Source: Vibrio albus
GTDB taxonomy: Bacteria > Pseudomonadota > Gammaproteobacteria > Enterobacterales > Vibrionaceae
Assembly (NCBI RefSeq): GCF_003144035.1
Contig: NZ_QFWT01000006.1
Location: 62,001 to 126,000 of the forward strand
DNA length: 64,000 nt
Direction: 5' to 3'
In this document: in pieces, positions 1-7,987 of the stretch
How positions within the stretch are numbered: position 1 is the stretch's first letter
How the letters are laid out: every line of letters begins with the position of its first letter
The notes under the pieces: model-generated
What the model was told of the DNA's origin: nothing
Databases searched by the model: none
Seen by the model: only the letters and a program-made list of their open reading frames with translations
Translations under genes and position numbers: made by a program

Positions 1-206
1 TGTTGTTTTGAAGCTTCTATTGCCCGGTTTTGGGTATCGGCCAAGTTAATATCGATCAGCCCGGTATATACCTCTGCGTAGTTCACATCGATATGGATAA
101 AAGAAAGATCAGCATGAATCGGTTTGGCCAGCGCCACTGCTTTTTGAATAAGCACTTTACTTTCTTCAGTCAGATCGACAGCAACCAGAATATGTTTGTA
201 ACACAT
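1..206 (-). CDS. uspA: Universal stress protein UspA (3' end outside window)
   Basis: Cytoplasmic universal stress protein of the UspA family, a small alpha/beta nucleotide-binding-fold protein induced by growth arrest. The reading frame begins with [12 protein letters not shown], the typical first beta strand of the Usp fold, and continues through [18 protein letters not shown]. Only about 68 codons are in the window because the gene runs off the left edge. The start is supported by an AGGAG motif a few bases upstream of the ATG on the minus strand. It is divergent from the ferritin gene, and a second stress gene, uspB, lies just beyond that. The family assignment is secure. Paralogue identity (uspA rather than uspC/D/E) rests on the N-terminal sequence and the uspB neighbourhood. 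Confidence 0.9.
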   Translation of the reverse strand, partial: MCYKHILVAVDLTEESKVLIQKAVALAKPIHADLSFIHIDVNYAEVYTGLIDINLADTQNRAIEASKQ

Positions 207-399
207 AGAATTAGCTCCTTTTCGAGGTATCTTTACTAAGATTAGCAGGTAATCGGAAAGTTTTTTGAATACATGATCTCATAACTGGAGCGGTCTTTTT
301 CTACGTCTCACATAATAGAAAGGTGCTATATTTTACTGATAAAAGTCTTATAAAACCTTATGCTAAACAGAAGTTGGTAAGCTTTTACAAGGAGAAAAA
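207..399. promoter_or_regulatory. Divergent uspA / ftnA intergenic region
   Basis: AT-rich 193-bp region between the divergent uspA and ftnA starts that must hold both promoters. An AAGGAG ribosome-binding site sits just before the ftnA ATG. A TATATTTTA stretch near 328 could be part of a -10 region, but I cannot place a -35 with confidence and see no clear Fur box. Confidence 0.4.
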
Positions 400-927
400 A
401 TGTTATCTCAAGCAATGATTGATCAACTAAATGATCAAATTAACCTCGAATTTTATTCATCCAATCTATACTTACAAATGAGTGCATGGTGTGAAGATAA
501 AGGTTTCGAAGGTGCAGCTGCTTTTCTGCGGGCTCATGCCACAGAAGAAATGGAACATATGCAGCGCCTGTTTACGTATGTGAGTGAAACTGGATCGTTA
601 CCGATTCTTGGTTCAATCGCTGCCCCAAGGCATGACTTTGAAAGCTTGGGTGAAGTGTTTAAGGAAACTTATGACCACGAAGTAATGATCACGGAAAAGA
701 TCAACAAACTGGCTCATGTTGCTTTCACCGCGCAGGATTACTCAACCTTCAACTTCTTACAGTGGTATGTTGCAGAGCAGCATGAAGAAGAGAAGTTGTT
801 TAAAGGGATTTTAGATAAGCTGGAGCTTGTGGGTGAGGATGGTAAATCTCTGTTCTTACTGGATAAAGATCTGGCAGCAATGGCAAAAGAAGGTTCATCT
901 TCAGTAATGGATGCTGGCGGCGCGTAA
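400..927 (+). CDS. ftnA: Non-heme ferritin
   Basis: Bacterial non-heme ferritin of 175 residues, a four-helix-bundle protein forming 24-mer cages that oxidise Fe(II) and store iron as mineral in the cytoplasm. The ferroxidase-centre motifs are visible: E near residue 17 ([17 protein letters not shown]), the EEMEH segment near residue 50, and the [13 protein letters not shown] segment near residue 125. Length and the start [13 protein letters not shown] match FtnA of gamma-proteobacteria. An AAGGAG site precedes the ATG. It is followed at 82 bp by uspB on the same strand and may be co-transcribed with it. Function is inferred from the family, and the assignment is secure. Confidence 0.96.
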   Translation: MLSQAMIDQLNDQINLEFYSSNLYLQMSAWCEDKGFEGAAAFLRAHATEEMEHMQRLFTYVSETGSLPILGSIAAPRHDFESLGEVFKETYDHEVMITEKINKLAHVAFTAQDYSTFNFLQWYVAEQHEEEKLFKGILDKLELVGEDGKSLFLLDKDLAAMAKEGSSSVMDAGGA

Positions 928-1009
928 GCAGATAAGACGAAGATCATGCCTAACAGGCGTACTGTTCATCTTTTTCTGCACGCATTCCTGAAGATGTAAG
1001 GAGGAGAGG

Positions 1010-1333
1010 ATGATCAGTAGCGATCTTGTTTTATTCACTTTGATGGTAGTGGTAAGTGTTAACTTGGCGCGTGCGCTGACAGCATTGCGTTCGTTGCTTT
1101 ATATTATGCGTGAAGCTCACCCTTTGTTATATCAGCAAGTCGATGGCAGGGACTTTTTCACCACGCATGGCAATGTTGTGAAGCAGTTTCGCCTTTATCA
1201 CTACATCAGAAGCCGTGAGTACATGCATCATCATGATCCTCTGTTTATCAAAAAATGCGATAAAGTCAGAGGTCTGTTTATTCTGTTTATGAATCTTCTG
1301 GGCGTCACATTGCTCGCTGCTATTTTGATTTAA
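1010..1333 (+). CDS. uspB: Universal stress protein B
   Basis: UspB, a 107-residue inner-membrane protein with one hydrophobic helix at each end (residues about 4-22 and 88-107) and a basic, histidine-rich middle part. Despite its name it is unrelated to UspA. In enterobacteria it is a sigma-S-dependent stationary-phase protein associated with ethanol tolerance. Length and the start [18 protein letters not shown] match the family. A strong AAGGAGGAGAGG site precedes the ATG. It lies downstream of ftnA, and a rho-independent terminator follows about 100 bp later, consistent with an ftnA-uspB unit. Confidence 0.93.
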   Translation: MISSDLVLFTLMVVVSVNLARALTALRSLLYIMREAHPLLYQQVDGRDFFTTHGNVVKQFRLYHYIRSREYMHHHDPLFIKKCDKVRGLFILFMNLLGVTLLAAILI

Positions 1334-1431
1334 AGCGAGTAATTTAGGGATAAGTGCTAATGATTTGTGAGTAGGGTATGCCTGTATTGGCAATGGTAGA
1401 ATGAATGGTTAAAATGCTGTTCAATTAGCGG

Positions 1432-1464
1432 GGATGTGCGTGGTTAGCACATCCTTTTTATTTT
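1432..1464 (+). terminator. Rho-independent terminator after uspB
   Basis: Perfect 8-bp stem GGATGTGC / GCACATCC (1432-1439 and 1447-1454) with a 7-base loop, followed by TTTTTATTTT. It lies about 100 bp after the uspB stop and would end the ftnA-uspB transcript. Confidence 0.85.
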
Positions 1465-1510
1465 CCAGGCCTTGATATATTAAGGGCTAATTGTCGCTCA
1501 GAACGCCGTA

Positions 1511-1571
1511 AATACATCCCTGTAGGCTTGGACGCAGCATCCCTGCTGCGTACATCTGCTCGACAAACACC
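1511..1571. repeat. Small palindromic intergenic repeat
   Basis: Two short hairpins share the loop TCCC. The first is TACA-TCCC-TGTA (1513-1524) and the second is CGCAGCA-TCCC-TGCTGCG (1533-1550), followed by a tail containing CTGCTCGACAAACACC. The doubled hairpin with a common loop is the look of a dispersed REP-like intergenic repeat seen in many vibrios, recalled from general knowledge rather than a search. Only one copy is in this window. An open frame runs through it into the next gene, so an automatic start at 1528 would wrongly translate the repeat. Confidence 0.55.
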
Positions 1572-1629
1572 CCTTAATCTCATACCTGATAGTAATCCCG
1601 GCTATGCCGGAGTGAGAGTGGATTTAACT

Positions 1630-2817
1630 GTGACGACAAAGGTTGATGTAGTAGTGATTGGTGCCGGAGCGGCGGGGCTGATGTGTGCGGCGCAGGCGGG
1701 CAAACGGGGCCGGAAAGTTCTGGTGCTGGACCATGCCAAAAGACCCGGGCGTAAGATCCTGATTTCCGGTGGCGGTAAGTGTAACTTCACCAACTATGAT
1801 ATTTCTGCCGGTAATTACCTGTGTCAGAACCCTCACTTCGTCAAATCGGCTTTATCGCAGTACAGCAACTGGGATTTTATCGGCCTGGTGTCTGAATACG
1901 GTATTGAGTATGAAGAACGGGACCATGGCCAGTTGTTCTGTCTGGATTCCGCCAAAGAGATTGTGCAGATGCTGCAGCAGGAATGCGATCCACAGCAGGT
2001 CGAATTCCGCTATCAGGTTGAGGTCCACTCCATCGGACAGACTGAAGCCGGTTTTCGTCTCTCAGCCAATACCCAGCAGATTGAGTGTGACTCACTGGTT
2101 ATCGCAACTGGTGGTTTGTCTATGCCTAAATTGGGCGCGACTCCATTTGGCTATAAAGTGGCTGAGCAGTTTGGTTTATCTGTAGTGCCGACCACCGCGG
2201 GGCTGGTACCGTTCACTCTGCATAAAGAAGACAAAGATCATCTGGCAGAACTGTCCGGGATTGCGATTCCGGCGGAGATTACTGCAGAAGACGGAACAGT
2301 ATTTAAAGAAGCCTTATTGTTTACCCACCGTGGCATTTCCGGTCCTTCGGTATTACAGATTTCGTCGTACTGGAAGGCGGGGCAGAAGGTAAGCATTAAT
2401 CTGGTGCCGGAAACCGACATTGAAGAGCTGCTTACCCACTCCAGAGAAAAGCATCCGAATCAGAGCCTGAAAAACACCTTGTCCAGAGTGCTGCCTAAGC
2501 GGCTGGTAGAAGTGTTGATAGAGCGTAAAGAGCTGACAGACAAGCCGCTGAAGCAGCTGAACCCGAAAGACATTCAGGCGATTGACCACCAACTGCAACA
2601 CTGGCAGATCATACCGAACGGCACCGAAGGTTACCGGACAGCCGAAGTGACCCTCGGGGGGGTGGATACCGACTACATTTCCTCAAAGACAATGGAAGTA
2701 AAAACCATCCCCGGCCTTTATTTTATCGGCGAAGTGCTGGACGTCACCGGCTGGCTGGGAGGTTACAACTTCCAGTGGTGCTGGAGCAGCGGCTACGTCG
2801 CCGGGCAGAGGGTGTGA
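1630..2817 (+). CDS. NAD(P)/FAD-dependent oxidoreductase, YhiN/HI0933 family
   Basis: Flavoprotein of the HI0933/YhiN (BaiN-like) family, about 395 residues from the chosen start. The N-terminal Rossmann signature VVVIGAGAAGLMCAAQAGKR binds FAD, followed by the family hallmark RPGRKILISGGGKCNFTN. A C-terminal FAD contact is visible at GLYFIGEVLDVTGWLGGYNF. The physiological substrate of the family is unknown. I take GTG at 1630 as the start because translation from there (VTTKVDVVVIGAG) matches the usual family N terminus. The upstream in-frame ATG at 1528 lies inside a palindromic repeat and would add about 34 atypical residues. The ribosome-binding site is weak. Transcription is plus strand, convergent with the REC-EAL gene. 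Confidence 0.85.
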   Translation: MTTKVDVVVIGAGAAGLMCAAQAGKRGRKVLVLDHAKRPGRKILISGGGKCNFTNYDISAGNYLCQNPHFVKSALSQYSNWDFIGLVSEYGIEYEERDHGQLFCLDSAKEIVQMLQQECDPQQVEFRYQVEVHSIGQTEAGFRLSANTQQIECDSLVIATGGLSMPKLGATPFGYKVAEQFGLSVVPTTAGLVPFTLHKEDKDHLAELSGIAIPAEITAEDGTVFKEALLFTHRGISGPSVLQISSYWKAGQKVSINLVPETDIEELLTHSREKHPNQSLKNTLSRVLPKRLVEVLIERKELTDKPLKQLNPKDIQAIDHQLQHWQIIPNGTEGYRTAEVTLGGVDTDYISSKTMEVKTIPGLYFIGEVLDVTGWLGGYNFQWCWSSGYVAGQRV

Positions 2818-2831
2818 TGGTATAGAACCCT

Positions 2832-4034
2832 TTACCCCCCGCCAGAATATTCTTTCAGCCAGGCGGAAAATTCATCGGCCGGAGCGGGTTTAGCGATAAA
2901 GTAGCCCTGTACCCGGTCGCAGCCGGTGGAGGCGACCCGATCCCAGTCGGCCTGGTTTTCGACCCCTTCTGCGACCGTGACCATGTTCAGTTTTTTTGCC
3001 AGATCTACGCTGGACTCCAGAATGGCACAGGTTGCCGAATCATCGGCGGCGTTGTGGACAAACTCCCGGTCTACCTTCAGTTCAGTGAAAGGAATATTGT
3101 TTAGCTGGGCCATGTTGGAATAGTGGGTGCCAAAATCATCAATAGACAGGCCAAACCCCTTCAAGCGCAAGCGGGTAATCACATCTAACGCCTTAGCCTG
3201 GCTCTGAATCAGTTTGCCTTCCGTAATCTCCAGTATGATAGCGCTGCATGGCACACCATACTCTTCTGCCATGGCTGAAAATTTTTCCGGAAGGTCGACT
3301 ATTTCCAGGCTGTCTGCGGAAAGGTTTATCCCGATGGTGAACTCATATCCGGCATTCATCCATTCATGGTATAGCGAGAGTGACTGCTTTAATATCTGTT
3401 CGGTTAACAGGTCAATGACGCCATGCTCTTCGGCCAGGGGAATAAATACGGTAGGAGGAATAAGGCCGTGTTCCGGATGTACCCAGCGGGCTAGGACTTC
3501 AACCGACGTGACCGCTTTATCAGAGACGTTTACCTGAGGTTGAAAGTAGGGAACAATTTCCTGCTCTTTAAAGGCGATACTGAGTTCATCATAGCTTTCT
3601 GTCAGGCCACAATTACTGAGGGGAGAAACTTGTTCAGGCTGATACAGCTTTAGTTTGGCCTGTAATGCTTCCAGACTGATCGGTTTGTGCAGAGCACCCA
3701 GCACATTGAGGTGATGGGCATTCGCCAGATTCTGTGCGGTTTTCAGAATACGCATATCCTCACCGCTCAGCAGGATGATTGCGCCGGCGAACTCATTCTT
3801 AGCCAGATTACGGAGTACTTCAATGCCGTCCATCACCGGCATATTGAGGTCGATAATCGCCAGGTCATAGCGTTCTCCGGCTTCAAGTTGCTGAAAGGCC
3901 TGAGCTCCGTCGGGGTAGCCGGCTATGTTGGTAATTCCAAGCTGTTCCAGAATAATCCGGGTCTGCTGTAGGATAAACTCATCATCATCGAGCACAATGA
4001 CGCGTAGTGTTGTCAGGTCCACGTTTTCAGGCAT
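2832..4034 (-). CDS. Response regulator with EAL c-di-GMP phosphodiesterase output
   Basis: A 400-residue cytoplasmic response regulator: receiver domain (residues about 10-125) joined to an EAL domain (about 155-395). Receiver residues are intact, with the acidic cluster LDDDE at 15-19, phosphoacceptor D62 in AIIDLNMP, and the conserved K in LHKPIS near 117. The EAL signature appears as EVLAR (E179). The other catalytic motifs, INLS, LEITE, IDDFGTHYSN, ELKVDREF and VAEGVEN, are present, so active cleavage of c-di-GMP to pGpG is expected. RocR-type architecture. A GGAG site precedes the ATG. It is the second gene of a minus-strand pair after the HisKA-only gene. The cluster places it as a likely output of the neighbouring phosphorelay, which is an inference. 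Confidence 0.93.
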   Translation of the reverse strand: MPENVDLTTLRVIVLDDDEFILQQTRIILEQLGITNIAGYPDGAQAFQQLEAGERYDLAIIDLNMPVMDGIEVLRNLAKNEFAGAIILLSGEDMRILKTAQNLANAHHLNVLGALHKPISLEALQAKLKLYQPEQVSPLSNCGLTESYDELSIAFKEQEIVPYFQPQVNVSDKAVTSVEVLARWVHPEHGLIPPTVFIPLAEEHGVIDLLTEQILKQSLSLYHEWMNAGYEFTIGINLSADSLEIVDLPEKFSAMAEEYGVPCSAIILEITEGKLIQSQAKALDVITRLRLKGFGLSIDDFGTHYSNMAQLNNIPFTELKVDREFVHNAADDSATCAILESSVDLAKKLNMVTVAEGVENQADWDRVASTGCDRVQGYFIAKPAPADEFSAWLKEYSGGG

Positions 4035-4123
4035 GTGATATCTCCGGCGCTATGAATCCTTTCCCTTTTTATTCGGATTTTGTTTTGTACATGATCAAGT
4101 GTAGCAGGTGGTTACATAACAAC

Positions 4124-4612
4124 TCATTTTTCTTCTTCCCCGTCTTTTTCAAACAGTGCCTGTAACCGCAGTTGATCATACTGCTCCGCAAGCGCTTGCA
4201 GAGTAAGTGCTAGCGCGTCATGTTCTTTATCTATCTGCTCAATCAGCTTTCTGAGCTGAGAAAAATCACCGATGAGAACGGCATTGTGCATTTGTGTACG
4301 CAGGGAAACGGGCAGTACCGTCAAGTCTTCAGGGGTAATGGTCTGAGGCTTGGGTGGTTCTGGTTCTACGTTGGTTTTTTTATGCGGGCTGACCCGCTGT
4401 TCTATCAGGGACAGTAGTTTTTCACCCGCCTGATGAATGGCTTCTAACTGCTGTCGCTTTGTTGTGTCCGATTCCTTTAACATCAACATCTGAGAAAAGC
4501 CGATCACGGTATTCAATGGCGTACGTAAATCGTGCGACAGGCGGGAAAGCTGCTCGTTTCTGCTCTCTGAGCCGGAAGTGTTTTCTGAAGCGGTGTTTTC
4601 CGGTGAATTCAT
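4124..4612 (-). CDS. HisKA-only mini-protein without ATPase domain
   Basis: A 162-residue protein carrying a recognisable histidine-kinase dimerisation/phosphoacceptor segment (residues about 20-60, SRLSHDLRTPLNTVIGFSQM, candidate phospho-His H27) but no HATPase N, G1 or G2 boxes and no membrane segment. After a linker rich in K, E and P, the C-terminal 75 residues (from ITPEDLTVLPVSLRTQM) resemble the C-terminal tail of the 937-residue kinase encoded at 7977-10790, which reads LQPEDIAGLPETLRRAF and ends with a similar LQALF/IQALF segment. So it looks like the two ends of a hybrid kinase joined without ATPase and receiver. A GGGAG site precedes the ATG, and the REC-EAL gene follows 89 bp downstream. 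It could be a phosphotransfer or dimerisation partner, or a decaying paralogue. The reading frame is intact, which favours function. Confidence 0.75.
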   Translation of the reverse strand: MNSPENTASENTSGSESRNEQLSRLSHDLRTPLNTVIGFSQMLMLKESDTTKRQQLEAIHQAGEKLLSLIEQRVSPHKKTNVEPEPPKPQTITPEDLTVLPVSLRTQMHNAVLIGDFSQLRKLIEQIDKEHDALALTLQALAEQYDQLRLQALFEKDGEEEK

Positions 4613-4753
4613 GACGTTCTCCCTGTTGCTGCGTACCAGCGAATAAAGCCTGTCTGCGTTAATTATAGTCAGCAGGAAAGACTATACTTAGCAAAAGCTG
4701 TACATTTTTTAGTATGCCTGACTGGCCGAATGAATAAGGATGGGGAGTGAATA

Positions 4754-7486
4754 ATGTGGATGGAGCATGATCTGAGTGGATCATCGATTGTTGCAGCTGA
4801 TGATGACCCTGCCAATTTACTCGTACTGGAATCCATGTTGGGAGAGCTTGGCTGTGAAGCTCGTCTGGTCAGAGACGGGGGCATGCTGTTACAGAGCGTG
4901 GCGATGAAAGTACCGGATCTTGTTCTGCTGGATGTCCATATGCCGGGCGTCGACGGTTATCAGACCTGCGCCAGATTAAAAGAAGATGAACGTTTTAAAG
5001 ATATTCCGGTTATCTTCATTTCTGCGGCGAATGAGGAGTTCAGTAAGGTTAAAGGGTTTGAGCTGGGGGCGGTGGATTACATTACCAAACCCTTTCAACT
5101 GGAAGAGCTGAAAGCACGGATAGGCGTTCATCTTAAACTGGCCCGGCAGGCCCGGGAACTGCGTAATCTGCAGGCGGCGGTAGAGCAGAGCCGAACCTCC
5201 ATCATTATTACCGACCTGAACGGAACCATAGAATACGCCAATCATTCCGCTTCCGAAGTGACTGGCTATGAACTGTCAGAAATTATCGGCAGTAACCCGC
5301 GTATCTTTAAAAGCGGTGTACATTCTGATGAGATGTATCAGGAACTCTGGGAGACCATCAGCCGGGGTAACGTCTGGAGTGGTGAGTTGTGTAACCGTAA
5401 AAAGGACGGCAGCTTTTACTGGGAGCTGGTGGTGATTTCTCCGGTACGGGGTGTAGACGGCTCGTTTACCCGGTATGTGGCGGTAAAAGAGGATATTACC
5501 GAGCAGCGTGAATTACGGGAGCAGTTGATCAGCGCGAAGGAACAGGCAGAAGCGGCGAATCAGGCCAAATCTTCTTTTCTGGCGATGATGAGCCATGAAA
5601 TCCGTACCCCGATGAACGGCGTGATTGGCATGATTGACCTGTTGAATCAGACGCCTCTGGATGACGAACAGCAACGTCTGGCGCGTATTGCTAAAGTCTC
5701 TTCAATGTCTCTTCTCAATATCATCAATGATATTCTGGATTTTTCCAAAATAGAAGCCGGAAAGATGAAGCTGGAATCTATTCCCGTGACTTGGCGGGGG
5801 CTCATTGATAGTGTGGCGGAGATGGTTTCTGGCTCCCTGCTGGATAAACATCTGAACCTGTTCTGCCTGGTGGATCCGGCGGTGCCTAACCGGGTGCGGG
5901 GGGATCATGCCCGCCTTAGGCAACTGCTGCTTAACCTGCTGAGTAATGCCATCAAATTTACCAGTACCACCGGTAACGTTCAGGGGGATATTCTGGTGCG
6001 CCTGTTCCTACACCCGGAGCATCAAGATACATTGGTTCTGGAGGTAGAAGATAATGGGGTTGGGATCAGTCCGGAGCAGCTTGAGAATTTGTTTCACCCT
6101 TTTGTACAGGCTGATACCAGTACCCATCGCCGCTATGGAGGCTCAGGGCTGGGGCTGTCTATTTGCAGCAGGCTGGTCAGTTTAATGCAGGGGGAAATCC
6201 ACTGTGTCAGTCAGGAGGGAGAAGGCAGTAAGTTTGTCGTCACTTTACCTTGTGTGCCGGTCAATCATGATAAGCCGGAGTTATCTCTGGATGACTATAA
6301 TATTCTGTTGCTGAGCAATGATATTCGCATTAGCGAATATCTCGAGCGGGATTTGACTGCCCGGGGAGCAAACGTACTGTCTGCAGAAGACGTGCGGAAA
6401 AAGGGAGTTGGGGTATTGCTTTTTGCCGGAACCTGGAAGACAGCGGAAAAGGAACGCTTAGTTCACGCCTACCAGCATCGGTACCCCCAAACGCCAAGCG
6501 TCGTTTTAATATCAGAGTCAGAGCGGGAAGAGAAAAGGGCATTTAAGGAGGGTGTTCTGGCTGAGATAAATCCGTTCCGCCCGGAAGCGATTCATAAGGC
6601 CCTGAAGAGGGCGATGGGGTGTGGTGAACATCAGGAAGAAGCATTACCGGAAAAACTGGTCGGTAATACCCATCCGCTGCCTTCACTGGCTCAGGCCGAA
6701 GCTGAGGGCCGGTTAATACTGGTTGCAGAAGATAATGTGGTTAACCAGGAAGTCATAAAACGTCAACTGAACCTGTTGGGCTATGTGGCAGAAATAGCAG
6801 AAAACGGAGAGGTTGCACTGAATAAAATGCAACAACGAAGCTATGGTCTGTTGCTGACCGATTGCCATATGCCCCGAATGGACGGCTTTGAGCTGACCTC
6901 CCGCATCCGGGATCAGGAACTGCATGAAGAGACACACCTGCCAGTGATTGCCATTACCGCCAATGCCATGCAGGGTGAATCCCAGCGCTGTATGCTGGCC
7001 GGGATGGATGGTTATTTGGCCAAACCGGTTGAGCTGACCAAGCTGAAAGAAACCTTAGCCCGGTGGCTGCCTTTAATGGACGAGCCGGTAAAAGGGGAGC
7101 GTTCTGAACTCCCAAGCGACTCTGAAACCCTAAATATCTCTGAACAGTCATCATCCGTGATTGATCATCAGTTGATGAGTCGGTACTTAGGGGATGATAA
7201 GAAAATTCAACACTATTTCTTACATAAATTTACGGAAGACAATCAGCAGGTTATGGCCTCGGTTGCGGCACATATTGAGCAAAAGAACTGGCGACAGGTT
7301 GCTGAAATGATGCATAAGCTGAAATCGTCCAGTAAAGCCATTGGTGCTATGGCTCTGTCGGAGCTTTGTATTCAGCTTGAACAGGCCGCCAAAAATCAGG
7401 ATGCGGCACAGGCCGGGAAACTATGTACCGGTGTCGCTAATGAATTTGAACGTGTATCCGAGTATGTGGAGCAGATGCCAGAGTAA
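4754..7486 (+). CDS. Hybrid histidine kinase REC-PAS-HisKA-HATPase-REC-HPt
   Basis: A 910-residue soluble hybrid kinase with no membrane segment. Order: receiver (residues about 10-128, acidic ADDD, D60, K in TKPF), PAS (about 135-255), HisKA (H281 in MMSHEIRTPMNG), HATPase (N box NLLSNAIKFT, G1 EDNGVGI, G2 GGSGLGLSIC), a degenerate receiver-like segment lacking the aspartate (about 515-630), a canonical receiver (VAEDN, then TDCHMPRMDG), and a C-terminal HPt domain with the phospho-His in MMHKLKSSSKAIG. It can therefore perform a full His-Asp-His relay. A GGGGAG site precedes the ATG. It is divergent from the HisKA-only/REC-EAL pair and convergent, with no gap, with the single receiver at 7487. 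Input is likely phosphorylation of its own N-terminal receiver plus PAS sensing; partners are inferred from the neighbourhood. Confidence 0.92.
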   Translation: MWMEHDLSGSSIVAADDDPANLLVLESMLGELGCEARLVRDGGMLLQSVAMKVPDLVLLDVHMPGVDGYQTCARLKEDERFKDIPVIFISAANEEFSKVKGFELGAVDYITKPFQLEELKARIGVHLKLARQARELRNLQAAVEQSRTSIIITDLNGTIEYANHSASEVTGYELSEIIGSNPRIFKSGVHSDEMYQELWETISRGNVWSGELCNRKKDGSFYWELVVISPVRGVDGSFTRYVAVKEDITEQRELREQLISAKEQAEAANQAKSSFLAMMSHEIRTPMNGVIGMIDLLNQTPLDDEQQRLARIAKVSSMSLLNIINDILDFSKIEAGKMKLESIPVTWRGLIDSVAEMVSGSLLDKHLNLFCLVDPAVPNRVRGDHARLRQLLLNLLSNAIKFTSTTGNVQGDILVRLFLHPEHQDTLVLEVEDNGVGISPEQLENLFHPFVQADTSTHRRYGGSGLGLSICSRLVSLMQGEIHCVSQEGEGSKFVVTLPCVPVNHDKPELSLDDYNILLLSNDIRISEYLERDLTARGANVLSAEDVRKKGVGVLLFAGTWKTAEKERLVHAYQHRYPQTPSVVLISESEREEKRAFKEGVLAEINPFRPEAIHKALKRAMGCGEHQEEALPEKLVGNTHPLPSLAQAEAEGRLILVAEDNVVNQEVIKRQLNLLGYVAEIAENGEVALNKMQQRSYGLLLTDCHMPRMDGFELTSRIRDQELHEETHLPVIAITANAMQGESQRCMLAGMDGYLAKPVELTKLKETLARWLPLMDEPVKGERSELPSDSETLNISEQSSSVIDHQLMSRYLGDDKKIQHYFLHKFTEDNQQVMASVAAHIEQKNWRQVAEMMHKLKSSSKAIGAMALSELCIQLEQAAKNQDAAQAGKLCTGVANEFERVSEYVEQMPE

Positions 7487-7987
7487 TCAAGACGGGTGTT
7501 CGGCTTCCGGATAAGGGAGTGGGTCCCCGGATAGTGCATTTACCTGCCGTTTTAGCTGAAGAATCTGGGCGTAGCTCTGTTCGAGCTGTTTTTTGCAGAA
7601 GACTTTCTCTATCTGTATCCCTATCCGGGCACGCAGTTCTTCTAACTGCAGAGGTTTGGTGATGTAATCTTCCCCTCCCAGCTCAAAGCAGGTCAGTTTG
7701 TTAAACCCTTCGGAGACGGCGGTAGCGAAGATAACCGGAATATCGGCTGTTTTGCTGTCGGCTTTGAGTGTCCGGCAGACATCATAACCATTTAACTTGG
7801 GCATATGAATATCCAGCAGAACCAGATCCGGAGCCTGCATTGCAATGCTCTTCAGTGCGGCTTCACCGTCCACGGCTACCCTGACTTGCCAGCCACATTC
7901 GGTGAGCATAGAAGAAACCACCTGTAGATTATTCGGGTTATCATCGGCGACCAGTATCACGGGCTTGGGGGGAGGTTCATGAGTCAT
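7487..7987 (-). CDS. Single-domain response regulator
   Basis: A 166-residue stand-alone receiver (residues about 9-128) with acidic pair ADDN at 14-17, phosphoacceptor D59 in LVLLDIHMP, a T/A switch position and K in ITKPLQ. The short C-terminal helix (about 130-166) carries no output domain. The sequence is close to the N-terminal receiver of the adjacent 910-residue kinase (shared PDLVLLD-HMP and DYITKP-QLEELRARIG pattern), so the two probably arose by duplication. It starts 11 bases inside the end of the upstream YfiR-kinase gene, so it is translationally coupled to it. It most likely shuttles phosphate between the two kinases. Confidence 0.88.
   Translation of the reverse strand: MTHEPPPKPVILVADDNPNNLQVVSSMLTECGWQVRVAVDGEAALKSIAMQAPDLVLLDIHMPKLNGYDVCRTLKADSKTADIPVIFATAVSEGFNKLTCFELGGEDYITKPLQLEELRARIGIQIEKVFCKKQLEQSYAQILQLKRQVNALSGDPLPYPEAEHPS

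Noticed and set aside
1769..2185. A 138-codon plus-strand frame inside the YhiN-type gene
   Set aside because: Out-of-frame shadow; cysteine/serine-rich translation without motifs.
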